Below are positions 7,633-16,211 of a stretch of 32,061 bases of DNA, in pieces. Under the pieces are notes generated by a model, which had not been told where the DNA came from, did not search any database, and saw nothing but the letters and a program-made list of their open reading frames with translations. A program made the translations under genes and the position numbers. Positions within the stretch are counted from its first letter, which is position 1. Every line of letters begins with the position of its first letter. The DNA is taken from contig CAVBFD010000027.1 of the NCBI GenBank assembly GCA_963594655.1, positions 1 to 32,061 on the forward strand. Reading direction: 5' to 3'. This stretch comes from Colivivens sp963594655 (GTDB lineage: Bacteria > Bacteroidota > Bacteroidia > Bacteroidales > Bacteroidaceae).

Positions 7633-10600
7633 TGGATTTGAGCAAATGGGCGCTGAATAACACCAAATTGGTCAACTTCCTCATCGTAGTCCTCATCGTA
7701 GGAGGACTCGTCGGCTACTATTCGATGAGCAAGTATGAGGATCCGGTCATCACCGTCAGACAGGCGCTGGTAGTGACCACCTACCCCGGAGCGTCCGCCC
7801 ACGAGGTGGAGCTTGAAGTGACCGACAAGCTAGAGAAAGCCATAAGGGAAGTGCCGACGGTGGACTACGTGCAGAGCCAGTCGATGAACGACCTGAGTAT
7901 CATCACCGTGGAACTCCAGTCCACCACCAAGGACGTGGAACGCCAGTGGGACCTCGTGCGCCGCAAGATAACCAACATACAGGGGACACTGCCCTCGGGC
8001 GCGACCGCACCGATTGTGAAGGACGACTTCGGCAATGTCTACGGAATGTTCTACGCGCTCACCGGGGAAGGACTGAGCGACAAGGAACTCAACGACTATG
8101 CCGAACTGATCAAACGCAACATACTCAACATCGACGGAGTGTGCCGTGTGGACCTCTACGGCAAACGCAGCGAATGTATCAACATTGAGTTGCAACCCGA
8201 CAAGATGGGCAACCTGGGGGTCATGCCCACTGAAATCATACAGACCCTCGACGGACAGAACAAGACCGTCTATTCAGGCTACTACTACAACGGAAGCAAC
8301 CGCATACGGGTCACCGTGACCGACCGTTTCAACAACACCGAGGAAATCGGGAACATGCTGATTCAGGGACACGACGACGAGCAACTGCGCATCAAGGACA
8401 TAGCCACCGTCACCGAGGCTTATGAAGACCCCACACGCAACGGACTGAAGTACGACGGCGAACGCGCCATCGGCATGTCCATCGCCTGTTCGTCCGACAA
8501 GGACGTGACCAAGGTGGGGGAAACGGTTGTGGAGACCCTCGCCAGTCTGGAGTCGCAACTGCCAGCCGGGGTGAACTGCCATAAGGTGTTCTTCCAGCCC
8601 GAACGCGTGAGCAGCGCGCTCAGCACCTTCATGGTCAACCTGGTGGAGTCCGTGGTCATCGTGGTACTCGTACTCATCTTCGCCATGGGCTTCAAGAGCG
8701 GACTCATCATCGGAATCAGTCTGGTGACCATCGTGTTCGGGTCACTGCTCATCCTCCACGGACTGGGCGGATCGCTCCAGCGTGTGAGTCTCGCCGCCTT
8801 CATCCTCGCCATGGGAATGCTCGTGGACAACGCCATAGTGATTGTGGACGGAGTGCTGGTGGACAAGAAACTGGGAAAACCGATGGACATCGCCCTGACG
8901 GACATAGGAAGCAAGACTGCCATGCCACTGCTCGGAGCCACCCTCATAGCCATCCTGGCGTTCTTCCCGATTTATCTCAGTCCCGACACCACAGGACTCT
9001 ACGTGCGTGACCTCTTCATCGTCCTCGCCGTATCCCTGCTGCTCAGTTGGGTACTCGCCCTGGTGCAAGTGCCACTGATGTGCAGGAGTATGCTCTTCAA
9101 GAAGAAGAAAGGACAGGAGGAGAACAGGGAAGAGGAGACCTCGGACGAGATATACAAGGGTGTGTGGTACACCGCCCTGGAGAAGATACTCGTGTTCGGA
9201 CTGAACCACAGGATTACTGTCGCCGTCTGTGCGGTGGTGTTACTGGTTCTGAGCGCATTCAGCTACAGGTTCGTGGACCAGGCGTTCTTCCCCGACATGG
9301 AGTACGACCAGCTCTATATGGAGTATAAGTTGCCCGAAGGCACAAGTTCCACACAGGTGGAGTCCGACCTTCAGGAGATAAGCGACTACCTGAAGTCGCG
9401 CAAGGAGGTGACCCACATAACCACCTCCATCGGAGGCACACCGAGCCGTTACAACCTCGTGCGCAGCATAGCCAGTCCGTCGCTCTCCTACGGTGAGCTT
9501 ATCGTAGACTTCACCTCGCCCTCCGACCTTGTGGACAACATCAACGAGATTCAGTCGGAGTTGGCGAAACGCTATCCACAGGCGTACATCAAACTGAAGA
9601 GGTACAACCTGATGTACAAGAAATACCCTATCGAGGCGATGTTCACTGGTCCCGACCCCGAGGTGCTGCACCATCTGACCGACTCCGTGATGGACATAGT
9701 GCGCAACAACGAGTATGTCTACCTGCCCACCACCGACTGGGAACCGAGAGTGCCGGTACTCAAGGTGGAGTACAACCAGCAGAGCGCGCGTATCAGTGGA
9801 CTGAGCCGCAGCGAGGTCGGCACGTCCATCCTCGCCTACACAGGCGGTATCCCCATCGGCACGTTCTACGAGGGAATCACCCCTAAGAAGATATACATGA
9901 AGTGCGTGGACGAGAACGGACAGCATATAGAGAGCCTCCTCGACGTGGAGGTGTTCGGTATGCTCCCCAACATCTCGCGCATAGCCAACAAGGAGACCAT
10001 CGACAAGATAATGGCAGGGTCGTACGACAAGGAGAAACTGATTGAGGACCTCACTGGAACCACCCAGCTCCGTCAGGTCATCAAGTCCATCAACGTGGAG
10101 TGGGAAGACCCTGTGGTCGTGCGCTACAACGGTGAGCGGTCACAGCGGCTGCAGTGCAGTCCCCGTCCCGGTGTAGGCACTGAGGAGGCCCGCAAGGCAC
10201 TTGCCGCGGAGATAAGCAAGATACAGTTGCCCGAAGGCTACCATCTGTCATGGGAAGGCGAGAAGAAAGCCAGCGACCAGTCGATGAGGTACCTCTTCGC
10301 CAACTTTCCCCTCGCCATCATCCTTATGATAGCCATCCTCATCATGCTGTTCAAGGACTACAAGAAACCCACCATCATCTTCTGCTGCATCCCGTTCATC
10401 CTTGTGGGAGTCATCCCCACCGTGGTATTCTCGGGCAAGCCCTTCGGGTTTGTGGCGATAGTCGGGGTTCTCGGACTCATCGGTATGATGATAAAGAACG
10501 GAATAGTACTCATCGACGAGATCACACTGGAGATAAGTAACGGTATGGAGCCGCGCAAGGCTCTCATCAACAGTTCCAAGAGTCGTCTGCGTCCGGTCAT

Positions 10601-10763
10601 GATGGCCTCGCTCACCACGATTCTCGGAATGATTCCGCTGCTGCCCGACGCCATGTTCGGGGCATTGGCGGCGACCATCATGGGCGGTCTGTTCGTCGGG
10701 ACACTCATCACCCTCATATTCATCCCGGTGCTTTACACCTTATTCTTTAAGATAAAACAATGA
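7632..10763 (+). CDS. RND efflux transporter permease (AcrB/MexB-like)
   Basis: This is a 1043-aa inner-membrane proton-driven exporter. It has the usual duplicated layout: an N-terminal transmembrane helix, a first periplasmic PN/PC domain, TM2-6 (about residues 330-485), TM7 (VAVCAVVLLVLSAF), a second periplasmic domain, and TM8-12 (about 890-1040). The TM4 relay reads LVDNAIVIVDG with Asp399-Asn400, where AcrB has Asp407-Asp408. The TM10 lysine is present (Lys955 in MMIKNGIVLIDE). An alternative GTG start exists one codon upstream (7629), but ATG 7632 overlaps the adaptor stop and is preferred. Its end overlaps the channel gene by four bases (ATGA). Confidence 0.95.
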   Translation: MDLSKWALNNTKLVNFLIVVLIVGGLVGYYSMSKYEDPVITVRQALVVTTYPGASAHEVELEVTDKLEKAIREVPTVDYVQSQSMNDLSIITVELQSTTKDVERQWDLVRRKITNIQGTLPSGATAPIVKDDFGNVYGMFYALTGEGLSDKELNDYAELIKRNILNIDGVCRVDLYGKRSECINIELQPDKMGNLGVMPTEIIQTLDGQNKTVYSGYYYNGSNRIRVTVTDRFNNTEEIGNMLIQGHDDEQLRIKDIATVTEAYEDPTRNGLKYDGERAIGMSIACSSDKDVTKVGETVVETLASLESQLPAGVNCHKVFFQPERVSSALSTFMVNLVESVVIVVLVLIFAMGFKSGLIIGISLVTIVFGSLLILHGLGGSLQRVSLAAFILAMGMLVDNAIVIVDGVLVDKKLGKPMDIALTDIGSKTAMPLLGATLIAILAFFPIYLSPDTTGLYVRDLFIVLAVSLLLSWVLALVQVPLMCRSMLFKKKKGQEENREEETSDEIYKGVWYTALEKILVFGLNHRITVAVCAVVLLVLSAFSYRFVDQAFFPDMEYDQLYMEYKLPEGTSSTQVESDLQEISDYLKSRKEVTHITTSIGGTPSRYNLVRSIASPSLSYGELIVDFTSPSDLVDNINEIQSELAKRYPQAYIKLKRYNLMYKKYPIEAMFTGPDPEVLHHLTDSVMDIVRNNEYVYLPTTDWEPRVPVLKVEYNQQSARISGLSRSEVGTSILAYTGGIPIGTFYEGITPKKIYMKCVDENGQHIESLLDVEVFGMLPNISRIANKETIDKIMAGSYDKEKLIEDLTGTTQLRQVIKSINVEWEDPVVVRYNGERSQRLQCSPRPGVGTEEARKALAAEISKIQLPEGYHLSWEGEKKASDQSMRYLFANFPLAIILMIAILIMLFKDYKKPTIIFCCIPFILVGVIPTVVFSGKPFGFVAIVGVLGLIGMMIKNGIVLIDEITLEISNGMEPRKALINSSKSRLRPVMMASLTTILGMIPLLPDAMFGALAATIMGGLFVGTLITLIFIPVLYTLFFKIKQ

Positions 10764-12166
10764 AACGGAACACAGCATACACATTATTACTGTTGGTTGC
10801 CACCGTACCGACCACCTGCCTTGCGCAGACGGAGACAGTGACACTTGAACAGTGCCGCCAGATGGCGGTAAGCCACAACAGGGAAATCGCCATCGCCAAG
10901 GAGCGGGACGAGCGGCAGGGCCACGAGATGAAGACATATAAGTCGAACTTCTTCCCGCGCGTCAGTCTCACAGCGTTCGACGTGTACTCCACCGCCAAGG
11001 GCGACCTCACCATCGGCGGAGGCAACCTGCCGATATACAGCTACTCGGAAGCACTCGGACAGTACGTCCCTGACGTGACGGTCAACGCCGACGGCAGCTA
11101 CACCCTCAACAAGTACGCCCTCTTCCCGGAGCAGAAGATAGAATATAAGGTGAAGAACCTGTTCATGGCCGGCATCAACGTCACCCAACCCATCTACATG
11201 GGCGGCAAGGTGTCGAGCGCATACCGCATGGCGAAGATTGGGAAGGACATGGCGGCCCTCAACGTGTCGATCACCGAGTCGGATGTCATCGTCAAGACCG
11301 AGGAAGCCTATTTCCTTGCGGTGAAGGCGAAGGAGATGATTCAGGTGGCGAACAAGTACAAGGAACTGCTCCAGGAACTGATGAAGAACGTGGAGAGTGC
11401 CGTGAACCACGGACTGAAGACACGCAACGACATGATGAAGGTACGGGTGAAACTCAACGAGGCGGACCTCAGTGTCACCAAGGCGGAGAACGCCTACCGC
11501 CTGGCGTGCATGAACCTGTGCCACTACATAGGCAAGCCGCTCACCACCCCGGTAGACGTGACTGACTCGGGAATGCCCGGCGAAGGGTCGTTCGGTGCGG
11601 CGGACGGACAGATAGACATCACTGGACGCACCGAGTACGAGATTCTCAACAAGAAGGTGGAACTGGCGGGACAGCAGGTGGCACTGACACGCAGCGACTA
11701 CCTGCCCAACGTGGTGTTCACCGGAGGCTACACCTACTCCAACGGAGCGGAACTGGGCGGACGCAAACTGCTTGACAGCGGATCCGCATACGCTTCAGTC
11801 GGGGTCAGTATCCCCCTCCTCAATTTCGGTGAGGGTTCGGGCAAGACAAGGGCAGCCAAGGCAAGCCAGCGGATAGCGCAACTCGAACGCGACGACCTCA
11901 ACGAGAAGATGATGCTCGAACAGCAACAGGCTCTGAACAATGTGGCGGAGGCAAGGAAAGAGGTCAGTCTCACCCAAGCGGCTTTTGAACAGGCGGAGGA
12001 GAACATGAGACTCTCCAGACAACAGTACGAGGTGGGATTCGAGTCGCTCTCCGACCATCTGGAAGCACAGGCGGTATGGCAGGACAGCTACGCCGCCAAA
12101 GTTGACGCCCTCTGCCAACTCAACCTGGCATGGGTGAAGTACCTCAAGTCAAGGGGCGATCTGTGA
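10760..12166 (+). CDS. TolC-family outer-membrane efflux channel
   Basis: This 468-aa protein has a cleavable signal peptide (MKRNTAYTLLLL...CLAQ). It is followed by the long heptad-rich helices and short strands of the OEP family, in two repeats (about residues 30-220 and 260-465). The opening ETVTLEQCRQMAVSHNREIA and the second-repeat YEVGFESLSDHLEAQ are characteristic. It forms the outer-membrane exit duct for the adaptor and pump encoded immediately upstream. The start overlaps the pump stop by four bases. The next gene, ruvX, begins 41 bp downstream, so readthrough is plausible. Confidence 0.94.
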   Translation: MKRNTAYTLLLLVATVPTTCLAQTETVTLEQCRQMAVSHNREIAIAKERDERQGHEMKTYKSNFFPRVSLTAFDVYSTAKGDLTIGGGNLPIYSYSEALGQYVPDVTVNADGSYTLNKYALFPEQKIEYKVKNLFMAGINVTQPIYMGGKVSSAYRMAKIGKDMAALNVSITESDVIVKTEEAYFLAVKAKEMIQVANKYKELLQELMKNVESAVNHGLKTRNDMMKVRVKLNEADLSVTKAENAYRLACMNLCHYIGKPLTTPVDVTDSGMPGEGSFGAADGQIDITGRTEYEILNKKVELAGQQVALTRSDYLPNVVFTGGYTYSNGAELGGRKLLDSGSAYASVGVSIPLLNFGEGSGKTRAAKASQRIAQLERDDLNEKMMLEQQQALNNVAEARKEVSLTQAAFEQAEENMRLSRQQYEVGFESLSDHLEAQAVWQDSYAAKVDALCQLNLAWVKYLKSRGDL

Positions 12167-12207
12167 CCGTCGTACGACATCAAGAACCTTACAGAACAGC
12201 ACGACCC

Positions 12208-12645
12208 ATGCCACGCATCCTCTCGATAGACTATGGCAAGAAACGCACAGGCATCGCCGTGACCGACCCCCTACAGATGATTGCCGGGGGACTCGACACG
12301 GTGGACACACCTGCCCTCTTCGACTTCCTCGCCGACTACCTGTCACGTGAGGACGTGGAGTGTATCGTGGTGGGACAGCCCAGACAGACCAACGGGGAGG
12401 ACTCGGAGAACATGAGGCGCATAACCCCGTTCGTCAACCGGTTGCGGAAACTCTACCCCGGAGTGAGGATAGAGTACTTCGACGAACGTTTCACCTCCGT
12501 ACTCGCCCACCGCACCATCATCGACAGCGGCATCGGCAGGAAAGCCCGGAGGGACAAGGCGTTGGTTGACAAGGTGAGCGCCACCATCATCCTCCAGGAC
12601 TATCTGGAGGCGAGACGCGTCAACCCGGGAGGACGACCAGGATAG
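12208..12645 (+). CDS. ruvX: Putative Holliday junction resolvase RuvX / pre-16S rRNA nuclease
   Basis: This is a 145-aa RNase H-fold protein of the YqgF/RuvX family. The metal-binding first strand reads ILSIDYGKKRTGIAVTD. It also carries VVGQPRQTNGEDSE, the catalytic YFDERFTSV and the C-terminal DKALVDKVSATIILQDYLE. The start is set at ATG 12208 because family members begin a few residues before the IDYGxKR strand and the length then fits (138-150 aa); an in-frame ATG at 12130 would overlap the tolC-like gene. YqgF in E. coli acts in 16S rRNA 5'-end maturation, so either nuclease role is possible here. Confidence 0.95.
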   Translation: MPRILSIDYGKKRTGIAVTDPLQMIAGGLDTVDTPALFDFLADYLSREDVECIVVGQPRQTNGEDSENMRRITPFVNRLRKLYPGVRIEYFDERFTSVLAHRTIIDSGIGRKARRDKALVDKVSATIILQDYLEARRVNPGGRPG

Positions 12646-12702
12646 CCACAACAGAAAAACGGAGATTATAACAGAAACAGATAACAACTAAACAGGAAAG
12701 AA

Positions 12703-13251
12703 ATGATTTTACCAATGTACATCCTCGGACAGCCAGTCCTGAGAAAAGAAGCTGAAGAGATTGCCACCGACTACCCCAACCTGCAGGAACTCATACAGAA
12801 CATGTACGAGACCATGATCAATGCTGACGGAGTGGGACTGGCGGCGCCGCAGATTGGTCTGCCCATACGTCTCTTCGTAGTCGGACTGGACGCTCTGAGC
12901 GATGACATCCCGGAATATAAGGACTACCTCCACGCGTTCATCAACCCACGCATACTGGAGACAGGCGAAGACACCGAGGTCATCGAGGAGGGTTGTCTCA
13001 GTGTGCCTGGAATCCACGAGAACGTGCGCCGGCCCAAGTCCGTACACGTAGCCTACACCGACGAGAACCTGCAACCCCACGACGAGTGGATTGACGGCTA
13101 CGCCGCACGTGTGTTCCAGCACGAGTACGACCACCTCGACGGAAAACTGTTCATCGACCATATCTCCAACCTGCGCAAGCAGATTATCAAGAAGAAACTG
13201 CAGGCGATGGCAAAGGGACACGTGTCGTGCGGATACAAGACCAAGGCATGA
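12703..13251 (+). CDS. def: Peptide deformylase
   Basis: This enzyme removes the N-formyl group from nascent proteins. All three family motifs are present: GVGLAAPQIG (Gln50), EEGCLS (metal ligand Cys98) and QHEYDHL (His140, Glu141, His144). At 182 aa the length is typical. The ruvX-def order is common in Bacteroidetes. Its last codons overlap the start of the TPR gene (ATGA at 13248-13251). Together with purU two genes downstream it forms a loose formyl-group/one-carbon neighbourhood. Confidence 0.97.
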   Translation: MILPMYILGQPVLRKEAEEIATDYPNLQELIQNMYETMINADGVGLAAPQIGLPIRLFVVGLDALSDDIPEYKDYLHAFINPRILETGEDTEVIEEGCLSVPGIHENVRRPKSVHVAYTDENLQPHDEWIDGYAARVFQHEYDHLDGKLFIDHISNLRKQIIKKKLQAMAKGHVSCGYKTKA

Positions 13252-15029
13252 CGACCAGACACCTCATATTGCTGTTTCTGCTGAAGGCAGTGTCCGCCGC
13301 CGCCCAGATAAACACCGGGCAGATGACCATCATTGCCCGCAACGCGCTCTATTACGACGACTACGCCCTGTCCATTCAGTACCTCAACCAAGTCATCTCG
13401 GCAAAGCCCCACCTCTACGAGCCTTACTTCTACCGTGGACTCGCCAAGTTCTACCTTGAGGACTTCTACGGGGCGGAGAGCGACTGCTCCAAGGCCATCA
13501 GCCTCAACCCCTACTACGGCAGTTCCTACGAGGTGCGCGGACTATCGCGCATCAACCGCCACGACTATACAGGGGCGGCGGCAGACTACGAGAAGGCGGT
13601 GGAGATAAGCGGCGACAACAAGAACCTCTGGCACAACCTCATACTCTGCTATCTGGAGACCGACAGTCTCGACAGGGCGGAGACCGCACTCGAACAGCTC
13701 ATCCGCAAATGGCCAACCCACGCCGACGGCTACCTCTTCAAGGCGGAGGTACTGCTGAAGCGGGGAGACACCCTCACCGCGGAGGCCTACGCCGACAAGG
13801 CACTCGAAGTGGAGCGGTACAGCATACAGGCGAACGCCATGAAAGCGGGCTTCCTCATGAACAGGGAGAAGTACGGCGAGGCGGAGACCTTCCTCGACGA
13901 GGCGATACGCCTACAGCCCAAGAACGCCTCCCACTTCGTCAACAGGGCATTGTGCCGCTACCAGACCAACAATTTCCGGGGAGCCATGCGCGACTACGAC
14001 ACCGCACTCGACATAGACCCTTCCAACTTCACAGGACACTACAACCGGGGACTCCTGCGGGCCTCCGTCGGAGAGGACAACAAGGCGATAGAGGACTTCA
14101 ACTTCATTCTCTCGGTCGATTCCACGGACATAATGACACTGTTCAACCGCGCGCGGCTCTACGACCAGACAGGCGACTACGCCTCCGCCATCCGTGACTA
14201 CACCAAGGTCATCAACGAGTTCCCCAAGTTTCTCTACGGCTACCAGCTACGGGCTGCGGCTCGGCGTAAGGTGGGCGACACCAAGGGAGCCATGCAGGAC
14301 GAGGAACACGTACTGCGCGAGAACGTGGCGCACCGCTACGGTTACTCCACACCCACCAGCAGACAGAAGAACAAGACTCGCAAGAAATCCGACATCGACC
14401 CCAACGACTACCAGCAGCTCGTGGAGGAAGAGGACACCAAGGTGTATCAGGACGAGTTCCGTGGCAAGATACAGAACAGGAAGACCGAGACCCGCCTCCT
14501 GCCCGTCATCGTGCTGGCAGACGACGGACAGACAGCCTCACAGAGTATCCTCAAGGACTATACCCTCGCGGCGTACGGCATCAGTCCTACTGCCATCGAG
14601 ACCTTCCGCAGGGGAATCGACAACTGTGTAGAGGCGGACAAGATACGGCTCAACGTGGACGAGACCAAAGGGACTGACACTAAGTCGGGCGTGATCTCCA
14701 CACCAAGCACAACAAGCAATCCTATACTTGCGGCCACATTCCGCAAGGCGGAGGAGGCGTTCACCGAATGTATCGGTATGGCTCCACAGTTCACCGAGGC
14801 CTACTACAACCGCGCCTACACACTGGCCATGCAAGGCAAGTATGCGGAAGCCATCAGCGACCTCGACACCGCCATCGGCATGAAGCCCGGTTTCGCCCTC
14901 GCCTACTACAACCGCGGCATCGTCCGCCTGTTCACCGGCGACTCCGCAGCCGCCTTCAACGACCTCAGCAAGGCAGGTGAACTGGGGATATTCCAGGCGT
15001 ACAGTATAATCAAACAACACAGGAAATAA
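13248..15029 (+). CDS. Secreted tetratricopeptide-repeat protein
   Basis: This is a 593-aa protein. An N-terminal signal peptide (MTTRHLILLFLLKAVSAAAQ) suggests export to the periplasm. About eight TPR motifs follow in the N-terminal half (units such as AIEDFNFILSVDSTDIMTLF). A charged, repeat-free stretch lies at about residues 370-480 (containing KNKTRKKSDIDPNDYQQL). Two more TPRs sit at the C-terminus (AYYNRAYTLAMQGKYAEAI). TPRs form superhelical protein-binding surfaces; the partner is not evident. The start at 13248 overlaps the def stop and places the signal peptide at the N-terminus, so it is preferred to an in-frame ATG at 13227 inside def. Confidence 0.88.
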   Translation: MTTRHLILLFLLKAVSAAAQINTGQMTIIARNALYYDDYALSIQYLNQVISAKPHLYEPYFYRGLAKFYLEDFYGAESDCSKAISLNPYYGSSYEVRGLSRINRHDYTGAAADYEKAVEISGDNKNLWHNLILCYLETDSLDRAETALEQLIRKWPTHADGYLFKAEVLLKRGDTLTAEAYADKALEVERYSIQANAMKAGFLMNREKYGEAETFLDEAIRLQPKNASHFVNRALCRYQTNNFRGAMRDYDTALDIDPSNFTGHYNRGLLRASVGEDNKAIEDFNFILSVDSTDIMTLFNRARLYDQTGDYASAIRDYTKVINEFPKFLYGYQLRAAARRKVGDTKGAMQDEEHVLRENVAHRYGYSTPTSRQKNKTRKKSDIDPNDYQQLVEEEDTKVYQDEFRGKIQNRKTETRLLPVIVLADDGQTASQSILKDYTLAAYGISPTAIETFRRGIDNCVEADKIRLNVDETKGTDTKSGVISTPSTTSNPILAATFRKAEEAFTECIGMAPQFTEAYYNRAYTLAMQGKYAEAISDLDTAIGMKPGFALAYYNRGIVRLFTGDSAAAFNDLSKAGELGIFQAYSIIKQHRK

Positions 15030-15049
15030 CGAACCACAGACATACAGAT

Positions 15050-15913
15050 ATGAAATCAACAGCAATCCTCCTGCTCCACTGTCCCGACAAGCAGGGCATC
15101 ATCACAGAGATAACAAAGTTCATCACCGACAACAACGGCAACGTGGTATACCTCGACCAGTACGTGGACCACATCGAGGAACACTTCTTCATGCGTGTCG
15201 AATGGACACTCGACGGTTTCCTCATCCCGTCCGAGAAGATAGAGGACATACTGACCACCCTCTACGTACAACGCTACGACATGCAGTTCAGCCTGTACTT
15301 CGGCAATGCCCGTCCACGCATGGCGCTGTTCGTCTCCAAGATGAACCACTGCCTCTACGACCTGTTGGCGAGATACCAGGCTGGCGAACTCAACGTGGAC
15401 ATACCCTGCATCGTATCCAACCACGAGGACCTGCGCCCCGTGGCGGACCAGTTCGGTATCCCCTACCACGTGTGGCAGATTTCCAAGGACTGGTCGAACA
15501 AGCGCGACGTGGAGAACGCCGAGATGGAGCTGCTCCGGGAGATGAAGGTGGACTTCATCGTGCTGGCGCGCTACATGCAGATTATCTCCGACGAGATGAT
15601 AAAGGCGTACCCTAACAAAATCATCAACATCCACCACTCCTTCCTCCCGGCGTTCATCGGGGCGCGCCCCTACCATCAGGCCTACCAACGTGGAGTGAAG
15701 ATTATCGGCGCCACCAGCCACTACGTAACCGCCGAACTTGACGCGGGCCCCATCATCGAGCAGGACGTGGTGCGCATCACCCACAAGGACACCCCCGAGA
15801 CCCTCGTTCTGAAAGGCAAGGACCTGGAGAAGATAGTACTCTCCAGAGCGGTGGAGAAACACGTGGAGCGCAAGATTCTCACCTACAAGAACAAGACCAT
15901 CATCTTCAGCTGA
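15050..15913 (+). CDS. purU: Formyltetrahydrofolate deformylase
   Basis: PurU hydrolyses 10-formyl-THF to formate and THF, balancing one-carbon pools. This 287-aa protein has an N-terminal ACT domain (ILLLHCPDKQGIITEITKF, residues 6-24) and a C-terminal formyltransferase fold. Catalytic-site motifs are visible: INIHHSFLPAFIGARPY and GATSHYVTAELDAGPII. Length and domain order are standard. It starts 20 bp after the TPR gene and is the last gene of the long plus-strand run. A weak ACAGGG/CCCTGT stem follows the stop but has no T-tract, so I do not call a terminator. Confidence 0.96.
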   Translation: MKSTAILLLHCPDKQGIITEITKFITDNNGNVVYLDQYVDHIEEHFFMRVEWTLDGFLIPSEKIEDILTTLYVQRYDMQFSLYFGNARPRMALFVSKMNHCLYDLLARYQAGELNVDIPCIVSNHEDLRPVADQFGIPYHVWQISKDWSNKRDVENAEMELLREMKVDFIVLARYMQIISDEMIKAYPNKIINIHHSFLPAFIGARPYHQAYQRGVKIIGATSHYVTAELDAGPIIEQDVVRITHKDTPETLVLKGKDLEKIVLSRAVEKHVERKILTYKNKTIIFS

Positions 15914-15991
15914 TGCCCCAACCACAGGGTTCTACAGCCCCTGTCAACAAAAAACTTCAGTGACACGCACACCGTTACCGATTATTTTTAC

Positions 15992-15999
15992 TACCTTTG
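15992..15999 (+). promoter_or_regulatory. Bacteroidetes -7 box for tRNA-Leu
   Basis: TACCTTTG matches TAnnTTTG, 23 bp before the mature 5' end of the tRNA. Confidence 0.75.
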
Positions 16000-16021
16000 C
16001 ACCCACAATCCCCATGAGGAT

Positions 16022-16105
16022 GCCGAAATGGTGGAATGGTAGACACGAGGGACTTAAAATCCCTTGGCCATAACGGCTGTGTGGGTTCGAGTCCCACTTT
16101 CGGTA
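16022..16105 (+). tRNA. tRNA-Leu (anticodon UAA)
   Basis: This is an 84-nt class II cloverleaf. The acceptor stem pairs GCCGAAA with TTTCGGT, with a terminal G-U pair. The D stem is GTG/CAC and the anticodon stem AGGGA/TCCCT, with loop CTTAAAA and anticodon TAA at 16055-16057. A long variable arm (TGGCC...GGCT region) is diagnostic of Leu/Ser/Tyr. The T arm is GTGGG-TTCGAGT-CCCAC. The discriminator is A105-equivalent (16105) and the 3' CCA is not encoded, common in this phylum. Confidence 0.96.
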
Positions 16106-16115
16106 CAACCAATAG

Positions 16116-16157
16116 CGAAAGGCACTGAGTCATCCCGACCCAGTGCCTTTCGTTTTG
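16116..16157 (+). terminator. Rho-independent terminator after tRNA-Leu
   Basis: A perfect 12-bp stem (CGAAAGGCACTG at 16116-16127 with CAGTGCCTTTCG at 16141-16152) with a 13-nt loop is followed by TTTTG. It lies between the tRNA and the convergent gene ending at 16212. Confidence 0.85.
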
Positions 16158-16211
16158 TGTTTGTACCAACTGATTCGTCAGCATTTCCTGTTTTCTTTTG
16201 CCATATATCCC

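Noticed and set aside
15056..15925. 289-codon frame antisense to purU
   Set aside because: purU has complete ACT and formyltransferase motifs in the sense frame.
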